Source: Channallabes apus
Taxonomy: Eukaryota > Chordata > Actinopteri > Siluriformes > Clariidae
Assembly (NCBI GenBank): GCA_030522415.1
Contig: CM060113.1
Span: 12,224,065-12,288,064 of the forward strand
Direction: 5' to 3'
Length of the DNA: 64,000 nucleotides
The stretch's first letter is position 1. Every line of letters starts with the position of its first letter. The notes beneath the pieces were generated by a model, which worked only from the letters and a program-made list of their open reading frames with translations, made no database searches and was not told where the DNA came from. Below, piece after piece: positions 12,603 through 23,124 of this stretch. Both the position numbers and the translations under genes were made by a program.

Positions 12603-13251
12603 TGTAGATGCGGTCATATTATTTCACCAGTTTTGATGCGTAGCTCTGGTTTAAAGTTTCACTCACACGACAGAAGTCCAATCTCTTTGTCTCTTGTAGT
12701 TTATTTTGTCAGCATCAAAGAATCAACACTTCATACAGTCGTCTTGAGTAAATCCACTGTGATTACAGACACCAGGTGCTGCATCTTGCAAATCTCTGAC
12801 TTTTACAACAACCTATTTGCTGTATCTTATAAATTACAGTCTTGCTATACGTATATAACAACACTCTTGCTGTATATATCTACTTACGGGAGCTTACGGG
12901 AGCTTACAGTTACAACAACCTAGTTGCTGTATCTTACATTCTTAGCTTACCGGGAGCTCACGGTCAAAAGCTTGTGTTTCCGTAGCCTTCCGCATCTAAA
13001 ACTGAACTTTCTATCATACGACAGTCATACAAATGCATGTAATAGTGGAATGACATCACAGACCAACTTACGATTGTCAAAATGGATGCATAACTAAGAA
13101 ATTTAAAGCTTATGGCTTATGTAACAAACTTAATGCCTAATGCTTTACTAATGAATAGAACAAGGTAGAATAAATGAAATAACAACAAATAAATAAAATA
13201 AAATAAAATAAACACAACAACAAATTCATAACAAGTATGATATGGCTCTTA
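12603..13251 (-). repeat. BEL/Pao 5' LTR (649 bp)
   Basis: The longer LTR copy; it includes a ~240-bp segment (about 12662-12905) with partly repeated CAACAACCTA/TTGCTGTAT words. Its outer end reads AAA where the left LTR has ACA. Confidence 0.85.
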
Positions 13252-13348
13252 AATGGTAACTATTAGAAATGAAATGTAGACAAAATAGTCCCTTCCCTTG
13301 CCCTCAACAATTATATGCATGTGTTCTTTTATAAGTGTATGATACCAA
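13252..13348. repeat. 97-bp direct repeat, right copy
   Basis: Nearly identical to 10539-10636 and immediately adjacent to the outer end of the right LTR. Confidence 0.9.
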
Positions 13349-13479
13349 TATCGTATGAAACTTAAGATTCTAGGTAGAGGTATTAAATGAGAGAAAACAA
13401 CTGTAATAATTTATCATGGTGACTTATGGTGTAGTGAGTCATTTCTTTTGGTCTAACAGACCTAACTTACATGTGGTGG

Positions 13480-13676
13480 TGCATCTACAAGGTCCGGGAC
13501 CGATTCCCGGGCCAGGTTTGATTCCCATCTCTGTGTGCATGGAGTTTTCTCTCCGGTTTCCTCCCACAGTCCAAAGACATGCAGATTAGGCTAACTGGCG
13601 TTTCCAAATTGCCTGTAGTGTGTGAATGAGAGTGTAAGTGGGTGTATAGGCTCCAGGCCCCCTGTGAACATGAATA
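13480..13676 (+). repeat. V-SINE, 5' part, split by the DIRS element
   Basis: Landmarks CGATTCCCGGGCCAGG, TCTGTGTGCATGGAGTTT, TTTCCTCCCACAGTCC, AAAGACATGCAG and ATAGGCTCCAGGCCCCC end at the DIRS border. The SINE tail (ATAAAGTGATATAGA, GAGTGAGTGAG) resumes at 19091-19121, so the DIRS element inserted within this SINE. Confidence 0.8.
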
Positions 13677-13727
13677 CGTCTCGGGTTACTTTGCTGTAAC
13701 CCTGTTCCGTGAAAAGGCAGGAACGAT

Positions 13728-13812
13728 ATGCTGCGTGAAAACGCTATGGGATCTTGTCATGTTGCCAGTTGTGAAGCATGTGTGTATCAAACACGCCAAA
13801 TTTTGGCTTATA
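13728..13812 (+). repeat. DIRS left inverted terminal repeat, part 1
   Basis: From ATGCTGCGTGAAA to GCCAAATTTTGGCTTA, matching in reverse the right ITR at 18901-19064. It continues after the Tc1-like insertion at about 15435-15507. Confidence 0.85.
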
Positions 13813-15432
13813 CAGTGGTGTGAAAAACTATTTGCCCCCCTTCTGATTTCTTATTCCTTTGCATGTTTGTCACACAAAATGTTTCTGATCATCAAACACA
13901 TTTAACTATTAGTCAAAGATAACACAAGTAAACACAAAATGCAGTTTTTAAATGAGGGGTTTTATTATTTAGGGAGAAAAAAAATCCAAACCTACATGGC
14001 CCTGTGTGAAAAAGTAATCGCCCCCTGAACCTAATAACGTGTTGGGCCACCCTTAGCAGCAATAACTGCAATCAAGCGTTTGCGATAACTTGCAACGAGT
14101 CTTGTACAGCGCTCTGGAGGAATTTTGGCCCACTCATCTTTGCAGAATTGTTGTAATTCAGCTTTATTCAAGGGTTTTCTAGCATGAACCACCTTTTTAA
14201 GGTCATGCCACAACATCTCAATAGGATTCAGGTCAGGACTTTGACTAGGCCACTCCAAAGTCTTCATTTTGTTTTTCTTCAGCCATTCAGAGGTGGATTT
14301 GCTGGTGTGTTTTGGGTCATTGTCCTGCTGCAGCACCCAAGATCGCTTCAGCTTGAGTTGACGAACAGATGGCCGGACATTCTCCTTCAGGATTTTTTGG
14401 TAGACAGTAGAATTCATGGTTCCATCTATCACAGCAAGCCTTCCAGTTCCTGAAGCAGCAAAACAACCCCAGACCATCACACTACCACCACCATATTTTA
14501 CTGTTGGTATGATGTTCTTTTTCTGAAATGCTGTGTTACTTTTACGCCAGATGTAACGGGACACGCACCTTCCAAAAAGTTCAACTTTTGTCTTGTCAGC
14601 CCACAAGGTATTTTCCCAAAAGTCTTGGCAATCATTGAGAGGTTTTTTAGCAAAATTGAGACGAGCCTTAATGTTCTTTTTGCTTAAAAGTGGTTTGCGC
14701 CTTGGAAATCTGCCATGCAGGCCGTTTTTGCCCAGTCTCTTTCTTATGGTGGAGTCGTGAACACTGACCTTAATTGAGGCGAGTGAGGCCTGCAGTTCTT
14801 TAGATGTTGTCCTGGGGTCTTTTGTGGCCTCTCAGATGAGTTGTATCTGCGCTCTTGGGGTAATTTTGGTCGGCCGGCCACTCCTGGGAAGGTTCACCAC
14901 TGTTCCATGTTTTTGCCATTTGTGGATAATGGCTCTCACTGTGGTTCGCTGGAGTCCCAAAGCTTTAGAAATGGCTTTATAACCTTTACCAGACTGATAG
15001 ATCTCAATTACTTTTGTTCTCATTTGTTCCTGAATTTCTTTGGATCTTGGCATGATGTCCAGCTTTTGAGGTGCTTTTGGTCTACTTCTCTGTGTCAGGT
15101 AGCTCCTATTTAAGTGATTTCTTGATTGAAACAGGTGTGGCAGTAATCAGGCCTGGGGGTGACTACAGAAATTGAACTCAGGTGTGATAAACCACAGTTA
15201 AGTTATTTTTTAACAAGGGGGGCAATCACTTTTTCACACAGGGCCATGTAGATTTGGAGTCTTTTTTCTCCCTTAACAAAGTAAACCTTCATTTAAAAAC
15301 TGCATTTTGTGTTCAATTATGTTATCTTTGACTAATAGTTAACGGTTTTTGATGAGCAGAAGCATTTAAGTGTGACAAACATGCAAAAGAATAAGAAATC
15401 AGGAAGGGGGCAAATAGTTTTTCACACCACTG
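13813..15432 (-). mobile_element. Tc1-like DNA transposon, nearly intact
   Basis: 1620 bp with terminal inverted repeats starting CAGTGGTGTGAAAAACTATT and flanked by a TA duplication (13811-13812, 15433-15434). It sits within the left repeat of the DIRS element. The single transposase gene is on the minus strand. Confidence 0.95.
14031..15053 (-). pseudogene. Tc1-like transposase with one in-frame stop
   Basis: The frame starts at an ATG (MPRSKEIQEQMRTK) and ends at 14031, about 340 codons, close to the ~340 aa usual for Tc1. One TGA at 14832-14834 is the only interruption; the two halves are in the same frame. It has N-terminal helix-turn-helix repeats (SGKGYKAISKALGL, then GRPTK), and a DDE core with Asp in WADKTKVE, Asp in QQDNDPKHTS and Glu in SPDLNPIEMLW. 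It acts in cut-and-paste transposition by binding the TIRs. Without read-through it yields only a 73-aa DNA-binding fragment. Confidence 0.93.
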
Positions 15433-15434
15433 TA

Positions 15435-15507
15435 TAACCTCGGTCGGGTGAGGTCATCTGACGCACCTGCAGGTTATAAATAGGAGTGAACCGGAAACAT
15501 TCCTCAG
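15435..15507 (+). repeat. DIRS left inverted terminal repeat, part 2
   Basis: AACCTCGGTC, then GACGCACCTGCAGGTTATAA and GAAACATTCCTCAG, matching the reverse complement of 18901-18990. Confidence 0.85.
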
Positions 15508-15558
15508 ATTGATTTGTCTGAACGGACGTCCGGTCACATAGGCAGTGTGGCATTGGGA

Positions 15559-15653
15559 CGCAGCATCTCGTTCCCGCCTTTTCAGGGAACAGGGTTACAG
15601 CAAAGTAACCCGAGATGTTCCCTTTCAATGGCTACACTCGATGCTGCGTGAAA
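15559..15653. repeat. DIRS internal complementary region (circle-junction signature)
   Basis: 15559-15614 is the reverse complement of the far-left end 13679-13735 (three mismatches seen). 15614-15653 is the reverse complement of the far-right end (about 19053-19090). One internal segment thus matches both outer ends, as expected for DIRS replication through a circular intermediate. Confidence 0.85.
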
Positions 15654-15806
15654 ATGTTAGGGGACGAGAGTACCAACGCCGCCGCACTGCAAGTGTCTGG
15701 ACCCCCAGGTTGTGTAGGGTGTGCGCATAAGGCCGAGAAGTCTCAGAACTATGTCTGGAAAGCTGACTCGAGAACTTGTGAGCCCGGAGTGGCATGAACA
15801 TCCAGA

Positions 15807-17113
15807 CTATAAAATTTTACAAATGTGTGCGGAGAGGACCAACCCGATGTACATCGCCCTGAGGGACAGGAACTTGTCCTGTGCCCAGAGCAGAACCTGA
15901 TGCGCTAGCTTGTTCAAGCGGCGTGAATGTAGTCCACCCTGTAGGTGGACTACCGATGTGTTGTCCACCCGCACTAGAACATGGTAGCCACTCAGCTGCT
16001 GGAGGAAGTACTGTAGGGTCAAAAATAGAGCCATCATCTCAAGGCAATTGATGTGCCTTGCGAGAGGATGGCCTCTCCAGCTCCCTTGGGCTGGAGGGCC
16101 ATCCAAGACCACACCCCAGCCGGTAAAGGAAGCGTCTGTTGTTAGCATCTTGCGACAACAAGATAGACCTAGAGTGGGACCCAAGGTCAGGAAACGGGGT
16201 CTGAACCACATATAAAGGGTACGAAGTCCTTTGCGCGTAACCCTTATTTGCCTTCGGGGATTGGCCCTCGTATGAACTCCCCTGGCTCTTAGCCACAACT
16301 TAAAAGCTCTCATGTGCAAGAGACCCAAAGGTATCACCGTGGATGCAGCTGCCATGAGGCCCACACATTTTTGAAAGTAATGTACAGTCACTTCCTTGTC
16401 TAGCCTGATTTTCTTCAGGGCGTTGTGGATGGATTCGACACGAGCAGGAGACAATTGTGCCTGCATAGTGATCGAATCCCATCTGACACCCAAGTGTGTT
16501 GTCCTCTGAGCCGGAAAGAGAATGCTTTTCGTAGCATTGAGTCTCAATCCTAGCGAATGGAGATGAACTAGGACGACATCCCGTCGACATCCTGTCGAAG
16601 CGCTAGCTGCTGAGACTGGGCCAGGATCAGCCAGTCGACTATATAATTGAGAATGCGGATGCCCTGGATTCGCAAGGGAGCCAGAACTGCATCTATACAT
16701 TTTGCGTATGTGCAGGGTGATATGGCTAGACCAAATGGAAGGACCCGATACTGGTAAGCTTTTCCTCCGAAAGCGAACCTCAGGAACTTCCTGTGCTGTG
16801 GCAAAATTTCTATGTGAAAGTATGCGTCCTTCAAGTCTATTGTCACAAACCAATCCTCTGGTTGGATTTGTGAGACAATAATTTTGACAGTTAACATTTT
16901 GAATCTGTACTTTTTGAGATAGCAGTTCAAGCCGCGAAGATCCAAAATTGGACGCAGCCCCCCGTCTTTCTTGGGGACCAAGAAATAACGACTGTAGTAG
17001 CCGGACTCCATCTCTGGAGGAGGAACCTGTTCTATGGCTCCCTTCTCCAGCAACGCCTGGAGTTCAGAGTCCAGCAGATGCACACTTTCCGGTATCACGG
17101 AAGTGGACACCAC
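15807..17113 (-). pseudogene. DIRS reverse transcriptase/RNase H, frameshifted
   Basis: 17113-16568 reads the RT fingers and palm (FLVPKKDGGLRPILDLRGLN, VTIDLKDAYFHI, RFAFGGKAYQYRVLPFGLA). The catalytic box reads NYIVDWLI instead of the DIRS form Y[LI]DDWL, so the first Asp is Val. The frame then shifts near 16570-16600, and 16590-15807 reads the RT thumb (THLGVRWDS, HYFQKCVGLMAAAS) and RNase H (LTTDASFTGWGVVLDG, then DNTSVVHLQGG). The RNase H frame runs on into non-homologous sequence where the recombinase gene should begin. It is inactive by two independent lesions. Confidence 0.88.
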
Positions 17114-17556
17114 ACCGTTGAAACGTGGAGGGCGATGTGCAAACTGAATCCTGTGGCCTTACTGTACAGTCTTTAACACCCAGGGAGATATGCCTAGCAG
17201 TAGCTTCCACGCTGCCAGCTTCTCCGAAAGGGGTACGAGTTTTAGTATTTAGACTGCACGGGGGGGGGGGAGGGGTGTTAGTGGTTCGGCATCCTGGAAT
17301 ATATCAGCAAATGACCGTAGGACTAACGTGTCGTTGGAGACCGGTGTTGTCCGAAACACCAAGGCTGGCGGAAACTGAACACTGACCACCTGGGGGTGCC
17401 CAGGATGGCATGCTCCTATAGGAAAAAACGTTAGGTGCCTCTCCCATGGTCCTGGGCGCGTAAGCTTTCAGGACTTCTTCTTCAAAAAGAAGACAGTGCG
17501 GCGATCTGATTGTTTTTAGAGGTGGTCTATGAGGGGTGGCGAGCCGTACCCCAGTC

Positions 17557-18816
17557 CTAACGGGGGGGGGGTGCCCGGCTCCTAACACTCTCCTCCTGTG
17601 CCTCTCGCCTGGCGAAAATCAGATTTGGTCGAGGCTGGGTGGCCGACGGCCTCGACTCTTGAGCATGGCGTGGGAGAAATTTCCCAAAAGCCTGTTCATA
17701 TAGCCTAGCCGGAATTAACAGCGTCACCGAATAGGCCGGAAGGTGAGACAGGGGCATCAAGGAGGAAAGTTCGATCCTTATCCTTGATGCCTGTCAGATT
17801 TAACCATAGGTCTAACCATTTAGATTTAACCATTAAATCTTTCAGTGATCACCAAGGAGGCCCTAGAACGGCCGATAGCACGGGCTATCTGTTTAGTCGC
17901 ACGAAGGAATAAATCAGTAGCGTGGTGTAATTCTGTGAATGCTTCCTGATTCACAGTGCCGCTCGTGCTCAAATCCTTCAGCAGATTAGCCTGGGATGCC
18001 TGCAAAACCGCCATGGTGTGCAAGGAAGCGCCGGCCTGACCTGCTGCTTGGAACGCCTTCCCTACCAGGGTAGAAGAAGTTCTACACAGCTTGGAGAGAA
18101 GTGTTGGTTTCTTTAATGATGATGATGTCCCAGGAGAGAGATAGACTGCGAGCGTCTCTTCTATCTGAGGCATCATCATATAACCTCGTGCTTTTGCATC
18201 AACGATGTTCGAAAAGAAAGAAGTCGAAGGTACAAAAATACAAGATGAGAAAAGTTTACTCCATGAACGAGGTAATTCGTTGTGGAGGTCATCAAAAAAG
18301 GGCAGAGAGCGGGTGAGCTTGCTCCTGTGGCCAATCAATGTGCAGTCTTTTGACTGCACGCGTTATAAATTCAAGTAAATCCTCATACTCTCCATCATCT
18401 TTAGAGGAGCGGTCTGAGGAAGCTACTTCGATATCCACAGAAGCAGGAGAACGAGTCTCTTCCATACACCCATGAGAAGCACCGAAGTGCACTCGTGAAG
18501 TGGAAGGATAGACTTCGGGATCGGGGGAGAAGGCGAGAGAAAGGAGGGACTCCGTCTCTTGTGCCTCGGCCAGATCTACTTGTGAGCCCCAGGAGTGCAG
18601 CGCGGCTCGTGGTTCCCTAAAGAACGCGAGGCGCGCACGGAGCACCTTCATGGGAAGATCATCACAATGCTCACACTCTCCTCTAAGTCCTTCAAGAGCA
18701 TGGCTCTCACCCAAACAGTCGAAGCAGAGGATATGTGAATCGCCCTCCGAAAGGAAATTTTCACAAGGAGGGGGACACCTAGCTCTAAACTCCGCCATTA
18801 TTGCTGGTGAGTGCAT
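17557..18816 (-). pseudogene. DIRS gag-like ORF, frameshifted
   Basis: Fragments at 18816-18292, 18359-17826 and 17760-17557 lie in successive frames and together form the N-terminal DIRS frame. The start region has a CxxC-rich stretch (RCPPPCENF, then CFDCLGE and CEHCDD), followed by an acidic segment and a helical domain. The frame changes near 18320 and again near 17800. It would supply the nucleic-acid-binding capsid-like protein. The closest equivalents are the gag frames of fish DIRS elements; the assignment rests on position and general character. Confidence 0.65.
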
Positions 18817-18900
18817 ATTGCTATGCTTTTATCTGCTTTTAAATGTATTTTATGCTTGCTGACAAACACACGCACACAATGGCGGTGAAGACGAAGAAGC

Positions 18901-19064
18901 TGAGGAATGTTTCCGGTTCTCCTATTTATAACCTGCAGGTGCGTCTCATCAGATGACGTCACCTGACTGAGGTTATTTAAGCCAAAATTTGGCTTGTTTG
19001 ATACACACATGCATCACAACCGGCAACATGACAACATGTTCCCATAGTGATTTCACGCAGCATT
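18901..19064 (-). repeat. DIRS right inverted terminal repeat
   Basis: Reverse complement of the left repeat; shares GGTTATAAATAGGAG, GCCAAATTTTGGCTTA and ATGCTGCGTGAAA. Confidence 0.85.
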
Positions 19065-19090
19065 GAGTATAGCCTTTGAAAGGGAACAGG

Positions 19091-19121
19091 ATAAAGTGAT
19101 ATAGACAATGAGTGAGTGAGA
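19091..19121 (+). repeat. V-SINE tail, 3' part of the SINE split by DIRS
   Basis: ATAAAGTGATATAGACAATG and a GAGTGAGT tail continue the SINE interrupted at 13676. Confidence 0.65.
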
Positions 19122-19290
19122 GGGTAGCTCAGTGGTTAAGGCATTGGACTACGGTTCGGAAGATCCCAGGTTCAAACCCCACAACCACCAAGTTGCCACT
19201 GTTGGGCCCTTGAGCAAGGCCCTTCAGATGTGTAATGAGATAAAAATGTAAGTCGCTCTGGATAAGAGCGTCTGCTAAATGTAGATGTAG
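19122..19290 (+). repeat. tRNA-derived SINE
   Basis: A polymerase III A-box-like TAGCTCAGTGG (19125-19135) and B-box-like GGTTCAAACCCC (19169-19180) are followed by CACTGTTGGGCCCTTGAGCA. The 3' end, GTCGCTCTGGATAAGAGCG and TCTGCTAAATG, is a tail widely shared by fish SINEs and L2-type LINEs. Confidence 0.85.
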
Positions 19291-19690
19291 AATGAGTGAG
19301 ACCTAAATTACAACATTGGTTTGAAGGTAACCAACACTGCAGGTAACATTACTTCTGTGATGTGATTTGGTCACAAAGAAGAGCAAAGGCCATGATACAC
19401 AAATAACAATAGTCAATGTTCTTTTTATACAAATTGAAGAAAAAAAAAGTATGCACCCTGAAGAAGTTCAGTCAAAAGTGGGTGGGCAATTCATGATCCA
19501 CAACATGACCAAAATTCATCTGCATTACTGTGGGTTTGTAAGACTAGATTAGAAACAAGAGAAATAAGGAAACATTACATTTGCATGCCCAGTTTCAACT
19601 GTTTTGATCAGGTAAAATGTCACAGTATCAGTGATGTCTTTCTCATTGTAAATAAGTTTCTGATACTTACTTGTTTTCCCAAAAGAAGTT
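19291..19690. other. spacer, nothing recognised
   Basis: AT-rich sequence between a SINE and the L2-type LINE; no gene seen. Confidence 0.5.
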
Positions 19691-19792
19691 TCTTTTTAGG
19701 TTCTTCAGATCTAGATTTAGGTTCTTCTTTAGATCCTGCGGGAGAACAATGGACGCGACGCGAAGCGGAGGCCTCGAGGGCGACGAGCTGGC

Positions 19793-20503
19793 GTGAGGAA
19801 CAGGCTCAGTGCCCGTGCACACCGCACACCTCTGCCTAGTATCCTGCTCGCCAACGTCCAGTCACTGGAAAACAAACTCGATGACCTCAGGGCCAGGATA
19901 AAGTTCCAGAGAGACATTCGGGACTGCAATCTCCTCTGCTTCACCGAGACATGGCTGAACCCAGGGGTGCCAGACCATGCCATACAACCAGCCGAGTTCT
20001 TCTCGGTTCACCGCATGGACAGGACGCGGGACTCGGGGAAGTCAAGGGGAGGCGGCGTGTGCTTAATGGTGAACAACAGCTGGTGCAACAGCGCGAGCGT
20101 TGTTCCTCTTACACGCTCCTGCACACCAAACCTGGAACTACTGTCCATCATGTGTCGTACTTTTTATCTTCCACGGGAGTTCACATCGGTCATAATCAGT
20201 GCCGTTTACATACCACCACAAGCAGACACAGACAAGGCCTTATGCGAGCTACATGAGGCACTCACACAGCACCAGACACAACACCGGGACGCTGCGCTCA
20301 TTGTGGCGGGGGATTTTAATAGTGCCAACCTCAAACGCGCAGCGCCTTTTATCAGCACATCACCTGCCCCACCAGGGGCGAAAGGACACTGGACCATTGT
20401 TATACCACGGTCAAAGACGGTTACAAGGCACAATCTCGTCCAGCGTTTGGTAAATCCGACCACGCCGCCATCTTCCTCATGCCAAAATATAAATAAAGGC
20501 TGA
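19793..20503 (+). pseudogene. LINE endonuclease domain, frameshifted
   Basis: APE-type endonuclease motifs are clear: SILLANVQSLENKLDDLR (Asn motif), LLCFTETWL (metal-binding Glu), SRGGGVCLMV and VAGDFN. It would nick target DNA to prime reverse transcription. After about 20350 the reading moves to another frame, where HITCPTRGERTLDHCYT and GKSDHAAIFLMPKY complete the domain, so a one-base shift separates endonuclease and RT. Confidence 0.88.
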
Positions 20504-22536
20504 AACAGGAAGTTCCGGTTCAGAGGGAGGTCGCGCGCTGGACAGACCAATCGGTGGCCGCGTTACAGGACGCACTCGATGACGCAGACTGGGACATGTT
20601 CAGAAACAGCTCCGATGATGACATCAGCGTGTTTACGGAAGCGGTTGTGGGATTTATTGAGAAGCTGGTAGACGATACGGTGGAGAAAAAGACTATCAGA
20701 ACGTTTCCCAACCAGAAGCCGTGGGTGGATAAAACCATCCGCGACGCTCTGAGATCTCGCACAGCTGCCTACAACACGGGACTTGCGTCGGGGGACATGG
20801 AACCGTACAAGGCTGCGTCATATAACGTCCGGAAGGCGGTGAAAGAGGCGAAGCAGCGCTACGGGAGAAAACTAGAGTCACAGCTTCAACAGAGTGACTC
20901 TAGGAGCCTGTGGCAGGGACTGAGAACAATCACGGATTATAAAGCACCAACATCCGGTATGACGAACGCGGACGCGACTCTGGCAGACGAGCTCAACACC
21001 TTCTATGCTCGCTTCGAGGCTGCAGCTAAAGACGCTAGCGATGCTAACGCTAACGGCGCTAACGCTAACGGCGCTAATGCTAGCAGCGCTAACGGCTGCA
21101 GACAGGAAGACACTGCCAGCACCGGGAACGCGCTCATCATCTCCGAGCACGACGTGAGGAGAGCCTTCAAGAGAGTGAACACCAGGAAAGCAGCAGGACC
21201 AGACGGCATCTCAGGCCGTATCCTCAGAGCCTGCGCAGACCAGCTAGCTCCTGTGTTCACTGAGATATTCAACATCTCTCTATCTCAGTCGGTGATCCCC
21301 ACATGCTTCAAAGAGTCCATCATTGTTCCTGTCCCGAAGAAACCACATCCTGCTTCCCTCAATGACTATCGCCCTGTAGCCCTCACCTCAGTAGTGATGA
21401 AGTGCTTTGAACGCCTTATCAGAGACTTCATCATTTCTTCACTACCCGACACACTGGACCCACTACAGTTTGCATACCGTCAGAACCGCTCCACAGACGA
21501 TGCAATCTCTCATCTCCTCCACACATCACTCACTCACCTGGACACTAGGAAAGGGAATTATGTTAAAATGCTCTTCATCGACTACAGCTCTGCTTTTAAT
21601 ACCATAATTCCCTCCACACTCACCACCAAGCTGGAGCACCTGGGACTCAGCTCATCTATATGTCAGTGGATCTCCAATTTTCTGACTGGCAGACCACAGG
21701 CAGTAAGGATGGGCGGTCATGTCTCAGCTACACTCACTCTCAGCACTGGAGCCCCCCAGGGTTGTGTTCTGAGCCCCCTGCTGTACTCTTTGTACACCCA
21801 CGACTGCGTGGCCACTACCAACTCCACCTCCATCATCAAGTTTGCTGACGACAACGTCGTGGTCGGACTGATCACCAACAATGATGAGTCGGACTACCTA
21901 GAGGAGATTGGAAATCTGGAGAACTGGTGCCAGAGGAACAATCTCCTCCTGAACGTCAGTAAGACAAAGGAGCTGATAGTGGACTTTAGTACAAAGCAGG
22001 AGAGGAACTACCAGACCCCCATCATCAACAGGAGCCCAGTGGAGCGAGTGGACAGCTTCAGATACCTCGGTGTTCACATCACGCAGGACCTGTCATGGTC
22101 CTGTCACATCAACACCGTGGTGAAAAAAGCCCGGCAGCGTCTCTACCACCTCAGACGCTTGAGAGACTTTAGACTGCCCTCCAAGGTGCTCAGGAACTTC
22201 TACTCCTGCACCATAGAGAGCATCCTGACGGGAAACATCACGACCTGGTTCGGGAACAGCACCATGCAGGACAGACGAGCTCTATAGAGTGTGGTGCGAT
22301 CAGCCGAGCGCATCATCCGCACTGAGCTCCCTGACCTGCACTCGATCTACAGCAAGCGGTGCTGGACTAAGGCCAGGAAGATCATGAAGGACCTCAGTCA
22401 CCCCAGTAATGGACTGTTCTCTTTGTTGCGGTCTGGGAAGCGATTCCGCTCCCTAAAGGCCAACACAGAGAGGCTGAGGAGGAGCTTCTTCCCGCAGGCG
22501 ATAAGGTCTCTCAATCACACCTCCACACAGGACTAA
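20356..22536 (+). pseudogene. LINE reverse transcriptase, two stops
   Basis: The frame from 20356 carries the end of the endonuclease, a TAA near 20500, then the 577-codon RT body: NDYRPVALTSVVMKCFERL, DPLQFAYRQNRSTDDAI, FIDYSSAFNTI, STGAPQGCVLSPLLYSLYTH and the catalytic FADDNVVVG box. It is cut by TAG at 22285-22287, after which the same frame continues (SVVRSAERIIRTELPDL, HPSNGLFSLLRSGKRFRS) to 22536. The L2 assignment comes from the RT style and this C-terminal domain. Not functional as a single protein. Confidence 0.9.
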
Positions 22537-23124
22537 TAACATCTTTTAAGCTCACAACACTGACTGGACAAACATGGACACATTCATACACACTTGCACT
22601 AAATATTTATACATCTGGACAATTGCACATGTCACCTTTCATGCATACTTGCACAACCAATGACACTTTAATTCTATATACATATATACTCTATTTGCAA
22701 TATTTTATTATGCCCTTATTGTACAGTTAATTTTACTAGTTAAAATTATTTCTTTAGTATTTCCTTTTTATTGATTATTTATTTTACGTACAAGCTTTTA
22801 TTTTCTTTTTAAGGTCACTGGCGGTCGTATAAGCATTTCACTGCATATTATACTGTGTATGACTGTGTATGTGACAAATAAAATTTGAATTTGATTTGAA
22901 TTTGATTTGATTTCAAATGCAGAATTTGAATTCTTCATTATTCTTGCTGGTTCTGGCAATCTCTACATGATATCTGGATTTCGGCCCACTCTTTGGCTGT
23001 TTTAATGTGGTTAAACCAGTTTGTCATGTGTCCCTGATGTGCCAGTGTTTTGCAAACAACTGTTCTGCTTTGTTGGTTAATTTTGTTTTCATAATTTTTT
23101 CTTGGAACCAGAACAGAACATACT

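Larger units (their letters stand above)
10638..13251 (-). mobile_element. internally deleted BEL/Pao LTR retrotransposon
   Basis: In element (minus) sense: 5' LTR 13251-12603, internal region 12602-11037, 3' LTR 11036-10638. The LTR begins TGTAAGAGCC (in the left copy) and ends CCGCATCTACA. Only the integrase end of pol is present. The open frame begins directly at the 5' LTR junction, so primer site, gag, protease, RT and RNase H are all missing. This is a non-autonomous or recombinant copy. A 97-98-bp direct repeat brackets it in place of the usual ~5-bp target duplication. Confidence 0.85.
13677..19090 (-). mobile_element. DIRS-type retrotransposon, YR gene lost, split by Tc1
   Basis: In element (minus) sense: inverted terminal repeat (19064-18901), gag-like frames (18816-17557), reverse transcriptase and RNase H (17113-15807), then an internal complementary region (15653-15559) and the other terminal repeat (interrupted by a Tc1-like insertion at 13813-15432). 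DIRS elements normally encode a tyrosine recombinase after RNase H and insert without target duplications. Here only ~150 bp separate RNase H from the internal complementary region, so the recombinase is missing. Frameshifts and an active-site change also show that it is dead. Confidence 0.88.
19690..22912 (+). mobile_element. L2-type (CR1/L2 superfamily) LINE, 5'-truncated
   Basis: Encodes an AP-endonuclease then an RT, followed by a ~370-bp 3' UTR ending GTGACAAATAAAATTTGAAT and short GATTTGAATTT repeats, the usual L2-type tail. The 5' boundary is near 19690. The coding frame is broken in at least three places. The 3' tail is also the tail mimicked by nearby SINEs. Confidence 0.9.

Noticed and set aside
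12576..12923. 115-codon plus-strand frame
   Set aside because: Lies within the BEL LTR and antisense to pol.
19125..19180. tRNA-like A and B boxes
   Set aside because: No foldable cloverleaf is retained and the sequence runs into a standard SINE body and tail.
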